This document shows positions 45,846 to 56,450 of a DNA stretch of 64,000 nucleotides, in pieces. Location of the stretch: assembly GCF_017654505.1 (NCBI RefSeq), contig NC_054547.1, positions 20,639,975 to 20,703,974 of the forward strand, given 5' to 3'. The notes under the pieces were generated by a model. The model was given only the letters and a program-made list of their open reading frames with translations, was not told where the DNA came from and did not search any database. Each line of letters opens with the position of its first letter. Within the stretch, counting starts at the first letter, position 1. The translations under genes and the position numbers were made by a program. Source of the stretch: Polyodon spathula (lineage: Eukaryota > Chordata > Actinopteri > Acipenseriformes > Polyodontidae).

Positions 45846-46790
45846 CTAGTTTAAATGCTTCCGAACCTGCTCGAGGATCTTTTCTCCGAGTAGACTAGTT
45901 CCCTTGTTATTTAAATGCAGTCCATCCCGTCTATACAGATAGTCCTCGTTGTAGAATGTGGTCCAATGATCAAGATAGGTGAAGCCTTCCCGTGTGCACC
46001 ACGTCTTCAGCCATTCTTTTTGATTAATTATTTCCAGCTGTCCATATGGTCCTTTGCAAGGTGCGGGTAGTATACCAGAAAATACCACAGTTTTGGTTTT
46101 CTCTTTTAATTTCCTTCCTAGCTCTCTGAATTTATTTTGCAGGGATTTTGGTCTGTCTCTTCCAATGTTGTTTGTACCGATGTGGACGACTACTACCGGG
46201 TCGTCTCCTGTTCGTTCTAGGAGCCTGTCCACGTTCTCAGTGATGTGCTTGACCGAGGCTCCCGGAAGGCAGCACACTGTTGTAGTAAGGGGGTCCAAAC
46301 TGCGAACTGAACTTGCTGTGTTTCTCGATATGGAGTCCCCAGCAATCATGACCTCCCTTCTTTTTGCTGCCTGGTCACCACTGTCAATAGGGTCCTGGAT
46401 GTTGTTCCTTTCATTCTCTTGTTGTTGGTTCTGCTCATCAAAATTCTGAAGTGACTCAAATCTGTTGGTTGTTTTGATTTCTGGTGGTGGTGTTTGACGA
46501 AGTTTCTTTTTTTCCCTGCTTCTGCCTACCTGAACCCAGCTGTTCTGACCTATCTCCCTGGTGGCTTTCAGTCTGTTAGGGGTGATGCAGACTTCCATGA
46601 ATTGTGGGTGTGCCAGTTCCTCAAGATCCTGTTGCTGTCTCACTTCTTCCAGCTCCATTTCTAGCATACTTACTAGTTTATGCAAATCCTGGATCGCGCG
46701 GCACTTTACGCACACTTGGTTTAGCTCCGCTGGGTTTTCTCGGATTTCCCACATCAAGCAGGTGTCACAGATTACAGGCTTGAAGACCAT
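45846..46790 (-). CDS. CR1 ORF1 protein with SGNH-type esterase domain, intact
   Basis: The 314-codon frame starts MVFKPVICDTCLMWEIREN and ends EQVRKHLN with a stop. A Cys motif (CDTC, then CVKC) near residues 8-35 suggests a small zinc-binding module, followed by a Glu/Gln-rich coiled coil at about 35-60. Residues 145-310 resemble the SGNH/GDSL hydrolase known from CR1 ORF1: block I VMIAGDSISRN (nucleophile Ser), block III VVVHIGTNNIGR, block V RRDGLHLN (Asp and His). In CR1 this protein is thought to bind RNA and membranes or lipids. No stops or shifts are present, although the partner ORF2 of this copy is deleted. It may be a young insertion. Confidence 0.9.
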   Translation of the reverse strand: MVFKPVICDTCLMWEIRENPAELNQVCVKCRAIQDLHKLVSMLEMELEEVRQQQDLEELAHPQFMEVCITPNRLKATREIGQNSWVQVGRSREKKKLRQTPPPEIKTTNRFESLQNFDEQNQQQENERNNIQDPIDSGDQAAKRREVMIAGDSISRNTASSVRSLDPLTTTVCCLPGASVKHITENVDRLLERTGDDPVVVVHIGTNNIGRDRPKSLQNKFRELGRKLKEKTKTVVFSGILPAPCKGPYGQLEIINQKEWLKTWCTREGFTYLDHWTTFYNEDYLYRRDGLHLNNKGTSLLGEKILEQVRKHLN

Positions 46791-46829
46791 GTTGAGGGTT
46801 TTTTTTTTGAAGTTTAGTTTCTTCTGCAG

Positions 46830-47205
46830 CCGTCAACCTGCTTTCAAACTGCTTCGAAACTGCTCTGTACTTTTCCACGCCTGTACTTCTCCCACTCGCT
46901 GTCGCTGGCAAGACTGCCTCGTTTAACTGCGTTCTTCAGCTGTGCTGTTGGCTCCTCCCCTCGCCCGCGTATCAAAACGGTGCTGAATTTGAATCAGCTG
47001 CTCCGAGTTTCAGCTTGTTTGTTATCAGAAAAACACACGCGTCTGTCTGACTTTGAGCTGCTGCTATGTTTCCCCAATGTCCTCTGTTTTCTGATTAAAG
47101 CAATTCAAGATGCAATTTCTCCTTTCTGCTTCGAAACTGCTCTGTACTTTTCCACGCCTGTACTTCTCCCACTCACTGTCGCTTCCACTCGCTGTCGCTG
47201 GGAAC
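46830..47205 (-). repeat. CR1 5' UTR with repeated monomer
   Basis: GCTTCGAAACTGCTCTGTAC followed by TTTTCCACGCCTGTACTTCT starts at about 46850 and 47127. The second copy also has a small internal duplication of CACTCGCTGTCGCT. The period is near 278. Repeated 5' UTR units often carry promoter function in LINEs; that is an inference here. Confidence 0.75.
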
Positions 47206-47860
47206 TTGTGTCTTGGTTGCACAGAAACTTACGTTCCATCAGGGCAGTTCACCTTCCTGGTGTGGACAACAAGGCAGCAGACCTCCTGTCCGGAAGAGCT
47301 CCAGACAGCTCAGAATGGAGACTGCATCCTCAAGTGGTGAAAGAGATTTGGGAGAGGTTTGTACTGCTCGAGTCGACCTCATTGCCCCCTATGGTTCTCC
47401 ATGGAGAGAGACGGGGGGGGGGGGCCCTGGGAGTAGATGCGCTAGCCCACCCCTGGCCACAGGGGTTCTTGTATGTGTTCCCTCTGCTACCATTATTACC
47501 CCTGACACTAGAGAGGATCAGGGTGGAGAGAGCACAGGTTTTGCTGGTTGCACCCAAATTGCCAAAATGCCCTTGGTTTGCTCTCCTCCTCGACATGTTG
47601 TCGGGTCAGCCATGGCAGCTCCTGCCAAGCAGAGGGGTTATTATGACACCCGAACCCAGCCCAGCTCCAACTCTGGGTCTGGCCATTGAACCGAGCCATC
47701 TATTCAGACAGGGTTTGTCAGATGCAGTAGTAGAAACACTACAGTCTGCTAGGACGCCGAGCACTAGAGCCCAGTATTCATATATGGAAAGTTTTCCAAG
47801 ACTGATGCATTACTGAAGTTCACGATCCTGTGATCTGCCCTATTGAGACAATAATAGCCT
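47206..47860 (+). pseudogene. DIRS RNase H end and linker domain
   Basis: After the CR1, DIRS text resumes as RNLRSIRAVHLPGVDNKAAD, then EWRLHPQVVKEIWERF, VDALAHPWPQGFLYVFPLLP and RIRVERAQVLLVAPKLPKCP. It reaches GLSDAVVETLQSARTPSTRA and QYSYMESF. The frame from 46980 to 47816 starts in CR1 leader DNA. A frameshift replaces the LFASRENTHC part expected near 47385. The order matches elements C and D. Confidence 0.8.
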
Positions 47861-48300
47861 TCTTACAACACCTGTTTGATCCGCTTCCACTCTGAATGTA
47901 TACCTGGCAGCAATATCAGTGTGCCACAATAAAATTGACTCTGTGTCCCCTGGGGCACACTTCCTTGCAGTGCAATTTCTTAAAGGGACTCGCGGGTAGC
48001 ATTATGAACAAATCCAGCCTTTTTGCCAAAGGTGGTCTCATCATTAACCAACCAGTGTTTTTGGAAACTTTCAGACCTCCCCCGCACGAGTCAGAGGAGG
48101 ACCGTAGACAGCACACCTTTGCCCGGTCCGGGCTCTGCTCTGTTACCTGGATAGGACACTGTCCTGGAAACAGTCCAACCAGCTGTTTGTCTGCTATGGG
48201 TCCTCCTCTATGAGCTTTGTAATGCTACTACATAGACAGGTAGTCAGACATTTGCACATTTTTACCACCGTGATGTTGCAAACCGAGCGAGGCCCTTTCT
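47861..48300 (+). pseudogene. DIRS tyrosine recombinase, internally deleted
   Basis: Pieces in order: AAISVCHNKIDSVSPGAHFL-like text with shifts, FLETFRPPPHESEEDRRQHT, then a stretch near 48200 that jumps from VCYGSSS-like text to NATT.TGSQTFAHFYHRDVAN in a shifted frame. The HxxR box is missing; it should lie between the two. The candidate Tyr region remains near 48265. Element D has a similar gap. Confidence 0.7.
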
Positions 48301-48399
48301 GGGATCTAGGGTGTTGCAGACGGCATGCCCTTAGGCGTCATGAGGGCTCTGAGGCTATCGCTGTGAGGCTGTACTGTCGGTAATCTGGAGCCACGGCAG

Positions 48400-48715
48400 C
48401 TTGGTTACATCTTCCCATTCGGTAATGGTGGTCATTCCACTTGAAAGGGAACGTTAGGTTAGTACCATAACCCTGGTTCCCCGAAAAGAATGACAACCAT
48501 TACCCTTCGAGGTCATGTCCCCAGCTGACCTCTGATTTCGAAAGAAAATGGCAATATGCTACTGTGAGGACAACACTCTTCAACAGGAGGTGGGAGGGAC
48601 TTCCTCCTCACAGCAGGGCCCTGATAGGGCAGCTTTTTATATATGCTCAGTGATTGGTGCTCAGAGAGGCCTTCCCATTAGGTAATGGTTGTCATTCTTT
48701 TCACAACGATCACCG
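48400..48715. repeat. DIRS terminal repeat region (element B, 3')
   Basis: A short inverted pair (GGTAATGGTGGTCATTC near 48421 and GAATGACAACCATTACC near 48488) brackets a DIRS end motif, TAGTACCATAACCCTGGTTCC. Then ATGCTACTGTGAGGA, CAGGAGGTGGGAGGGACTTC and TATATATGCTCAGTGATTG follow, ending with GGTAATGGTTGTCATTC at about 48697-48713. The same block is at 60880-61036 and inverted at 58540-58710. Confidence 0.8.
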
Positions 48716-49736
48716 TAGTGTGTGATTTGATTTTACAATTCGAGCACGATAGTATTGATTGTTTGTGTTTGTTTTATTAGTTTGATGCACTGAGATTTTG
48801 ATTGATTTATTGATTTTCAATAAGTTTGTGTGCTTGTGTGGTTTTGTTTAATTAGTTTTTTTGTTTGTTTAGGATTCCCGGGCGATATTCCTGCCAGTGG
48901 CGCCGGGAGCATTAGCATTGTATTACTATTTTGTGTGTTTTCTTGCAAGGAGTACGACCTCTCCTAGTGGACGTAAGTGGTACTACCATTGCCTGGCTAC
49001 AACAATCATTGAATTTTGTCTTAATTCTTTTCAATATTTTTGTTAATAAAATCGATTTTTATACTTTAATACCTACCTCCTTAGTGTTCATTTAATTGAA
49101 GGGACTTCAGTGGGGAACCTAACCTTAACCTTCTGGGAGTTAACTTTTTCTATTAAACTGATTGGGTTAACTAGTATTTTGATATTGGTATGTTGGGGCT
49201 CCTCTTGCTCCTGTAAATGTAAGATGTGGCGTAGTCAAACCTTACTCTTGCAGTAGTAACTAAGTTGCCCCGCGCCACTAAGGGCCATATAAGAAAGATA
49301 AATACTGTAACTGATTAGAAAGCCTTCTTTGTTCTTCTCCAAGTTTTCTCCATTTACATTGTAGATGCCATAACGAGTTACTGTAAATGAGATACAGTTT
49401 TAGCATACATATTTAATAAAGTACACATTTATTGAAATGTTTTTATAATTAAAAGTACAATGCAAATCGGACTTTTTGTGAACGTGCTATGAAAAAAAAA
49501 TTCCCCAATGTATAAATTTGCCGAATTCAATACCAGCCAAATGTTCCCTTTTTTTCCGGTATATTTAACTTAAAAGAAATCTTTATGCTGACACCTCGAG
49601 TCATGTCAAAGTTTGTAGAGGGCACTGTGCATCTGACTGGTGCTTTTTAAGCTTGCATATTTTTGGAGGAAGTCTAATGCCATACATGCCAACAGTCAAC
49701 AGTCCCTATATGGTCGGGTCAGTCCTGATATTTTAC

Positions 49737-49806
<70 letters not shown>

Positions 49807-50390
49807 TAACCCAATGGTGTCGTGCACGTTTTTTTAAACAAAACAACAAAAAAAAGCAGTGACATACAGAGAAGCCTCAGGCATGTTGCATTTTGTATTT
49901 ATTTATTTATTTTTTTTTTTACCAGTATATGTATGCAAATGCGTGTGTGTGTGTTTTAAGGAGGGGGGTGGGGGGGGGGGCGTCGTCGTCAAGTACCACA
50001 GACAAGAGGAAGGGGACGCGGCCCAAAGGTTTGACAACCGCTGGACGCAGTACTGCCTACGTGTTTCGTGTCCTGTAGTCAAATGTTTGCCTCTGTCACG
50101 TGCCTGCTGATTAAACTTTATGTTTAAAGATGAATCGGTTTCTCTTTTTGTATCAGCACAGTAGCACAGAAGCTAACCCTGACTCGTTGGCGCTGTAAAC
50201 AGTGAAAGCAGTCCCCTCTGCTCGGTAGGTCAGTGCTGTGTTTACAGAGCACCTTGCACTGTGTGTGTACACTGGTGTAGCCTATTGGTGGGCCCCTCCT
50301 TTGTGGTGAGCTGAGTGGAAAAAAAAAGTTTCTATCACTTTGAGAGTGCTCGCGCCCACCTCTTGTTCGCAGGGAAGGAAACACACGAAA
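48716..50390. other. Upstream region of the QSOX gene; (TA)n and weak repeats
   Basis: No gene is supported until 50391. A (TA)n run spans about 49737-49799 and makes a false Tyr-Ile repeat frame. A G-run lies at 49962-49980. CpG-containing sequence becomes common from 49980, which could mark the promoter of the QSOX-like gene. No TATA box is obvious. Confidence 0.5.
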
Positions 50391-50691
50391 ATGGCGCAGC
50401 ATAACTGCTCTGCCACGTCTCTGGCTCTCAGCAGCAAAAAAAGCTATGCGCTCCTCACAACACCCGGACTGTACTTCCTCACTATAAGCAGTTTCTTTCT
50501 GGTCTCCCCCCCGGTCGCCGAAGCAGGTCTCTACTCGCAGATTGACCAGGTCGTGGTCTTGATCTCTGACGGTATCGACTCCCAGCTCTTTAACTCTTCC
50601 AACGCCTGGCTGGTGGAGTTCTACGCGTCTTGGTGCGGGCACTGCCAGCGGTTCGCCCCTGTGTGGAAAGCTTTGGCTAGCGATATTACAG
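50391..50691 (+). CDS. qsox1: Quiescin sulfhydryl oxidase, first coding exon (partial gene)
   Basis: QSOX enzymes oxidise cysteines to disulfides in secreted proteins, using a thioredoxin domain and an FAD-binding Erv/ALR domain. This exon encodes 100 residues. Residues 20-38 form a hydrophobic signal sequence (YALLTTPGLYFLTISSFFLV), with likely cleavage after VAEA at 45. The mature start GLYSQIDQVVVL and LVEFYASWCGHCQRFAPVWK, with the CGHC redox site at 82-85, match the first thioredoxin domain of QSOX1. The ATG at 50391 has A at -3 and G at +4. An in-frame ATG at 50340 would only add a polar leader. The donor ACAG|GTGTGT at 50691 gives phase 1. The remaining exons are outside the window. 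QSOX2 is the main alternative. Confidence 0.85.
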
Positions 50692-51057
50692 GTGTGTTGG
50701 TTTGTTGTTATTATTATCATTATTGTTATTATAGTCGAAGATTTTAACATCGTTTTATTTTAACTGCTTGTGTTAAAAAAAAAAAAAAGAAGCGAAACTA
50801 ATACGTCGTTGTATAAAACAAATACTAGTGGCGTTGTTAGTGATGCTGTCATTTTAATTCTAATGTGTTCTTGTAGTAATGATTGCATTACAGTTATTTT
50901 TCTTTACAGTAACCACAGGATTGTTTTCTGCTGCTGCATGTACTAATGCTGCAGCCTCAGTTTAGTGAATGTACCCTGATAATCGTTTCAATGTAGCCAG
51001 CTGTTACAAAACACGGGATGAGCTCAAGCATCATTTTCTGATTACACCGTATAATAA
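50692..51057. other. QSOX intron 1, start
   Basis: Intron sequence after the donor at 50692. No further exon is seen. The intron probably runs to the window end, since no QSOX text was recognised anywhere downstream. Confidence 0.6.
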
Positions 51058-51490
51058 TTTTTTTGTTGTTGTTCCTGGGTAGTAAGTGTTATTTCCTAAT
51101 TGCTTATGCCTCAAAAGTATATAAAATGGCTATTATTCCCAACAAACTTTGCTTTTGTGACCAGGACAGTGATATTTCAAAATATCACTATTTCCAATGG
51201 GAAAACGGGCAAATGTGTGTCTTTTCGTTCACATAAAGTCAGAAAAAAACAACATATGAATCCAAATTAACATGTATTTATACTAAAGTAATACAAAAAT
51301 GACTACAAAAGATTTAGAAGTGAGTAGTTTTTCGAGATTTACGATTATACTGGTATTTACCGAAATAGTGATATTTTGAAATATCACTGTCCTGGTCACA
51401 AAAGCAAAGTCTGTGGGGAATAATAGCCATTTTCAATTACTTTGGAGGCATAAGCAATTAGGAAATAACACTTACTACCCAGAAACAAAA
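51058..51490. mobile_element. Foldback MITE in QSOX intron 1
   Basis: Left arm 51068-51198 (CCTGGGTAGTAAGTGTTATT, then TGCTTATGCCTC, GGCTATTATTCCC, GCTTTTGTGACCAGGACAGT, GATATTTCAAAATATCAC) pairs with the reverse complement of 51362-51483. The arms are about 130 bases and nearly identical; the loop is about 165 bases. A smaller palindrome, GATATTTCAAAATATC, sits at each inner end. No frame is present. The family was not identified. Confidence 0.85.
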
Positions 51491-52791
51491 ATTGTGTTAC
51501 ATAGTGTATCAACCCAGACATTCATTGTAATAAAAGTTTAGCCGAGTTCAACATGGGCAGCGCTGTCTCGAGGGTGCTCGAGTCCTGTATGCCAGTTAGA
51601 TTGCTACGTGCTGCGTGTCCACAGCTAATTTGTCATAAACTTGAGTTTGTGTGCCGACAGAAAGATCACGCCTTTGATACTACAATGAGTTATTCTGTGT
51701 TCCACGTATGTAATATTAACTAAAGTTATTTTTATGATCCCAAACTACTTCGGGGACAAGAACTAACCTTAAAAATAAATTAATTAATTAATAAATAAAT
51801 GTGAACGTGCTGTCATATATAGAGACGCACAGCCGATGTTAGGAAATTTTATTTTTGTCCTGTAAATTGCATGAATTACCATGACTCTTGCAAAGTAAAT
51901 CACAATCTCACTGGTCTAAAATTAATTGGGTACCTGGTCGCTATTTAACAACATAAAGCTTCCTAAATGCATTTTATAATAAATCTGAAGTTCAACAAAA
52001 TGTTGGGCACGTTATTTTTCACAAGTTCATATTTTCCTATATATGTACAAGGCTAAATTACAACCCGGCAGCCCACTACATTGTCACCGAGTTGGGTAAG
52101 GTTTAAAAATGATTATAGTTTCTGGATCTTTCAGCTAACCAGAGCACACCTTCTGAATTCCACGACACATCAGGGGAAGCGTGAGTCTGTGTACGGTTTA
52201 TATTTAGGATTGCTACTTTTCCAAATTCGACTGAAATACATTTACATACAGTGTCGGCCTTTGGGCAAGGCGTCTCGCGAATATTATCTCGGCCCCTAGC
52301 AAGTAGAGTCGGGCCATTGTAAAAGGAAAATAAAGAAATACCGGTGTCAAGAAATTCAATTCAAGCGGCAACAGAGCTCTGCTGGCGTATCTAGTCAAAC
52401 CGCCAGATAAAAATGTGCTTCGGGAAGCAAATTAATCCGATTCTGACTCTCTATAATAATCATCTCCAAAATATTTGTTTCTGCTTAAATGTAACGTTTC
52501 CACATTTTCACTTTCTGACTGACGAAGTGGACGCCCTCACGTGAGTGTACTCGATAACAGGAAAGATAACGCTTTATATTGCGTGGCATACATTAATATT
52601 AAATAGATAGGCAATTGCATATTAAATTAATGTTAAATTTAATGTTTAATAGATATGCAATTGCTTTTTAAATGTACGTTAAATTATTCCTAATTTCCTT
52701 TAACATTTAAGTCAGATTAACTGTAGTTTCAATAAGGACATGTAAACAATGGGAAATTATTACATATTTTCAAGGGTGACAAAAACAAATT
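51491..52791. other. Intron sequence, no gene recognised
   Basis: AT-rich DNA with minor AATTAATT-type simple sequence near 51775-51800. The frame at 52081-52299 has no motif. Confidence 0.5.
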
Positions 52792-54022
52792 AGAACATAA
52801 GAACATAAGAACATAAGAAAGTTTACAAACGAGAGGAGGCCATTCGGCCCATCTTGCTCGTTTGGTTGTTAGTAGCTTATTGATCCCAAAATCTCATCAA
52901 GCAGCTTCTTGAAGGATCCCAGGGTGTCAGCTTCAACAACATTACTGGGGAGTTGATTCCAGACCCTCACAATTCTCTGTGTAAAAAAGTGTCTCCTATT
53001 TTCTGTTCTGAATGCCCCTTTTTCTAAACTCCATTTGTGACCCCTGGTCCTTGTTTCTTTTTTCAGGCTGAAAAAGTCCCTTGCGTCGACACTGTCAATA
53101 CCTTTTAGAATTTTGAATGCTTGAATTAGGTCGCCACGTAGTCTTCTTTGTTCAAGACTGAACAGATTCAATTCTTTTAGGCTGTCTGCATATGACATGC
53201 CTTTTAAGCCCGGAATAATTCTGGTCGCTCTTCTTTGCACTCTTTCTAGAGCAGCAATATCTTTTTTATAGCGAGGTGACCAGAACTGCACACAATATTC
53301 AAGATGAGGTCTTACAAGTGCATTGTACAGTTTTAACATTACTTCCCTTGATTTAAATTCAACACTTTTCACAATGTATCCGAGTATCTTGTTAGCCTTT
53401 TTTATAGCTTCCCCACATTGCCTAGATGAAGACATTTCTGAGTCAACAAAAACTCCTAGGTCTTTTTCATAGATTCCTTCTCCAATTTCAATATCTCCCA
53501 TATGATATTTATAATGTACATTTTTATTTCCTGCGTGCAGTACCTTACACTTTTCTCTATTAAATGTCATTTGCCATGTATCTGCCCAGTTCTGAATCTT
53601 GTCTAGATCATTTTGAATGACCTTTGCTGCTGCAACAGTGTTTGCCACTCCTCCTACTTTTGTGTCGTCTGCAAATTTAACAAGTTTGCTTACTATACCA
53701 GAATCTAAATCATTAATGTAGATTAGGAATAGCAGAGGACCTAATACTGATCCCTGTGGTACACCGCTGGTTACCACACTCCATTCTGAGGTTTTTCCTC
53801 TAATCAGTACTTTCTGTTTTCTACAAGTTAACCACTCCCTAATCCATGTACATGTGTTTCCCTGAATCCCAACTGCGTTCAGTTTGAGAATTAATCTTTT
53901 GTGCGGGACTTTGTCAAAAGCTTTCTGGAAATCTAAATAAACCATGTCATATGCTTTGCAATTATCCATTATCGATGTTGCATCCTCAAAAAAATCAAGC
54001 AAATTATATGTTTGGAAGTACA
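52792..54022 (-). mobile_element. CR1-like LINE copy 7, 5'-truncated, ORF open
   Basis: The minus-strand frame 54032-52869 covers LLDFFEDATSIMDNCKAYDM, LDFQKAFDKVPHKR, GVPQGSVLGPLLFLIYINDL, the FADDTK motif and the complete C-terminus LLDEILGSISY without a stop. The (CTTATGTT)n tail is at about 52792-52825. The 5' truncation falls at about 54002. There a 28-base stretch (TCAAGCAAATTATATG...) occurs again 34 bases further on. Flanking codons MNYMYFQTY are not CR1. Confidence 0.9.
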
Positions 54023-54589
54023 TATAATTCAAGCAAATTATATGTTTGGAAGTACACTCGTAAATACAGCGTGGTATAAAATATAGCTGCTTCTTGGCTA
54101 GAATATTCAGAAAAAAAAGTCATGATGTTTTGTTGTAATTTACACACCGAAAGTGAAACAGCATTCAAATTGTTAGTTTACCTACCCTAAACCTTGTTCC
54201 CTGAAAGAGAAGATGGCCACCAAAACATCATTATGGGATATACGCCTGCCTATTGGTAGGTGTCACTGATCTCTTTCTATCAAAGCTGCCGATAGGCCCC
54301 CCTCCCCTCAGTGATCCCCTCGGTCCTGCCTACCAAGGGTACATAACAGTCACGCAGGGGAGCCTCACCCTGTTTTCACAACGAACCCGTGATGTCGACC
54401 GACGCGACCTTGCGGTTGGTGGCCATCTTCTCTTTCAGGGAACCAGGTTTACGGTAGGTAAACTAATGTTCCCTTTCAATTCGAAGATGGGCATCAAATC
54501 ATTGTTATGGGAAAATGAGTACCAGAGCCGTCACAAGGGAGAAAAGAACGGCAGCATACGAGGGATGCTTTAGCCCTGCCTGACCGAGG

Positions 54590-54943
54590 TTAGCGGTGCG
54601 AGCGTGTAACCTCAAGGACTCTAGTGCCCATAGAGGGCAATGAGGGATCTCTCACATTCAAGCGATAGAACTTGGAAAAAGTATGCGGGGTAGCCCAGCT
54701 AGCCGCATCACAGATCTCAGCCATGGAGGCACCTCTGAAGAGGGCCCATGATGTAGCCACACCTCTTGTGGAATGTGTGGCTACCTGCCCAGGCGAGGGT
54801 GAGCCAGCACCATCATACACAGTCGAGACTGTGTCCGCAATCCAATGCGATAGTCGCTGCTTCGAAAGTGGCTGTCCCAGGGTCTGTGTCCCGTGGCAGA
54901 CAAAGAGCTGGTCAGAATGACGCAGCGTTCTTGTCCTATCCAC
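54590..54943 (-). pseudogene. DIRS tyrosine recombinase, C-terminal half
   Basis: The frame reads DRTRTLRHSDQLFVCHGTQT, LSKQRLSHWIADTV, then VATHSTRGVATSWALFRGAS with the HxxR box, and FSKFYRLNV with the candidate Tyr. It runs to SMGTRVLEVTRSHR at the element end. The N-terminal Arg box lies upstream in broken frames at 54979-55356. This is the best preserved recombinase in the window. Confidence 0.8.
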
Positions 54944-55599
54944 ATAACATCAATGCCCGAACCAGGCAGAGAAAGTTCCTATCCTCCTACAAAGCAAACG
55001 GTAGAGGATGAAAGGACTCCAGTTCCACAGACTGATTCATGTGAAACCAACTTGGGGAGAAAGGCAGGGTTTGCACATAGTGACACTCTGCTACCATTTT
55101 CCCAAATATGCATGCAGGAGCTATGCACAGACAGCGCCTGCAGCTCACTAACTTGCTTTGTGGAGGTGTTAGCCAAGAGGAAGGCTGTCTTCATGGACAG
55201 ATGTTTCAACTCAATTGAGTATATAGGCTCAAACGGGGTCTGCGTGAGAGCCACCAGTACAATCTCAAGGCTCCATTCGGGGAGAGTAGCCCTCCTAGGA
55301 GGACGCAACCGCCAAGCGCCTTGGAGAAACCGGTGACACTGAGTCAACGGGGGCATGGCAAGTAGAAAATGCCGCTAGGTATACCTTCAGTGTGGAAGGT
55401 GATCTACCAACCTCAAGCAGATCTTGCAGAAACTGCAAGATGGCAGGCATAGGACAAGAGATTGGATCATGACCGTTAGTACGGTACCAATCTTGGAAAT
55501 ATTTCCACTGGCGTACAGCGACCTAGTGGAAAGCGCCCTAGCATTCTGCAGTGTACCCAGAACTGCATCTGACAGCTCTAAGGCTGACCAGAGGTCCCT

Positions 55600-56400
55600 T
55601 TCAGGTGCCAGACCCATAACTGGAGCCTTCCCGGCTCTGGGTGCCAAAGCGTGCCTCTTGTCTGACTGAGGAGATCCTGGCAGGATCTCCCAGGGAGGAT
55701 CGTTCAATAGCTGGCACAGGGTTGAGAACTAGATTCTCCTGGGCCACCTGGGGGCCAACAGGAGAACTGACTCCTTCTCTGACCGGACCTTTTCGAAAAA
55801 GGCTGGGGGTATGGTAGAGATGAGAACATGTAAAGGAGCGCACTGGGCTATACGCGGGCTAGGGCAGAGTGGACCGCTGCAGCGGTGGAGAAAGTACCAT
55901 AGGGGGCAGTGTGTCATCTCCGCCGAAGCGAAGAGATCAACCTGCGCCTTCCCGAACCGTTTCCAAATGCACTCCACCACCTGAGGTTGGTGCTGCCACT
56001 CCAACGGACATGGACCCTTCCTCAAGAGAATGTCCTCCGCCGTTGAGCCCAAGTCAAAAGCCTGAAGGCAAGATGATGTAACCCCAGGGACCAAATGCGA
56101 CCCTGGTGGTTGACATACGCCACCATTAATATGTTGTCCATGCGGATCAACGCACGCTTGTTACGCACCACGGGTAGGAAGCACTGGAGGGCAAGGAACC
56201 CGCCTGACTGACCAGGACCCACTGACTCCTTTGCCTTCCTGCCTTTGCCCACCTGAGTTGGAGGCGTCCGTCATCACTACCCTGCGGTTGGAAACTACTC
56301 CCATTCAGACTCCTTGGTGCAGGTGAGAGGTAGCCCTCCACCAGCGCAGGGCCGCCGAGCAAGCAAGACACACTGTCAGCCGACGGTGTCCATCGCATTT
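55600..56400 (-). pseudogene. DIRS RNase H and linker
   Basis: On the minus strand MTDASNSGG near 56280, FLPVVRNKRALIRMDNILMV and AYVNHQGRIWSLGLHHLAFR form the RNase H. QPQVVECIWKRFGKAQVDLF with ASAEMTHCPLWYFL and VRSEKESVLLLAPRWPRRI form the following domain. ALELSDAVLGTLQNARALST leads toward the recombinase. Frames change about every 200 bases. Confidence 0.8.
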
Positions 56401-56450
56401 GAAAGCAGATGGAACACATCGAGCCACACTGATATTGCTGCGGCACAAGA

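Larger units (their letters stand above)
45151..47205 (-). mobile_element. CR1-like LINE copy 6, both ends kept, RT deleted
   Basis: The 3' tail is at 45151-45180 and the 5' UTR reaches about 47205. An intact ORF1 (46790-45846) is followed by the endonuclease start (45830-45530, VIGVTETWLSESDGDEYNI). Near 45484 it jumps to the RT C-terminus (ILKGIDSVDPRDFFSLKKET). About 1.9 kb of endonuclease and RT is therefore missing. A 12-base stretch GGCCTCCTCTCG is wedged in the 3' end near 45284. It sits inside DIRS RNase H; ACTT occurs at both borders as a possible short duplication. Confidence 0.88.
44105..48715 (+). mobile_element. DIRS-like element B, split by a CR1
   Basis: The order RT, RNase H, [CR1 insertion 45151-47205], RNase H end, recombinase and terminal repeat matches a DIRS retrotransposon on the plus strand. 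No gag and no 5' terminus were found left of 44105. The 3' end (48400-48715) contains GGTAATGGTGGTCATTCCAC, ATAACCCTGGTTCC and GAATGACAACCATTACC, and ends with GGTAATGGTTGTCATTC. It is the inverse of the 5' end of element D at 60850-61050, as expected of inverted termini in one family. Confidence 0.85.
54175..56450 (-). mobile_element. DIRS-like element C
   Basis: The 3' terminal region (54175-54490) has the same inverted halves as element A: ACCTTGTTCCCTGAAAGAGA near 54190 and TCTCTTTCAGGGAACCAGG near 54430. Recombinase, linker and RNase H follow rightwards on the minus strand. RT cannot be recognised beyond 56450. The 5' part may continue through 57100-58480 as leader DNA. It is of the same subfamily as element A and different from B and D in its terminal sequence. 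Confidence 0.8.

Noticed and set aside
49640..49862. Two frames with Tyr-Ile repeats
   Set aside because: They come from (TA)n read in two frames.
50124..50750. 208-codon minus-strand frame
   Set aside because: It is antisense to the QSOX exon and its GC-rich surroundings, with no motif.
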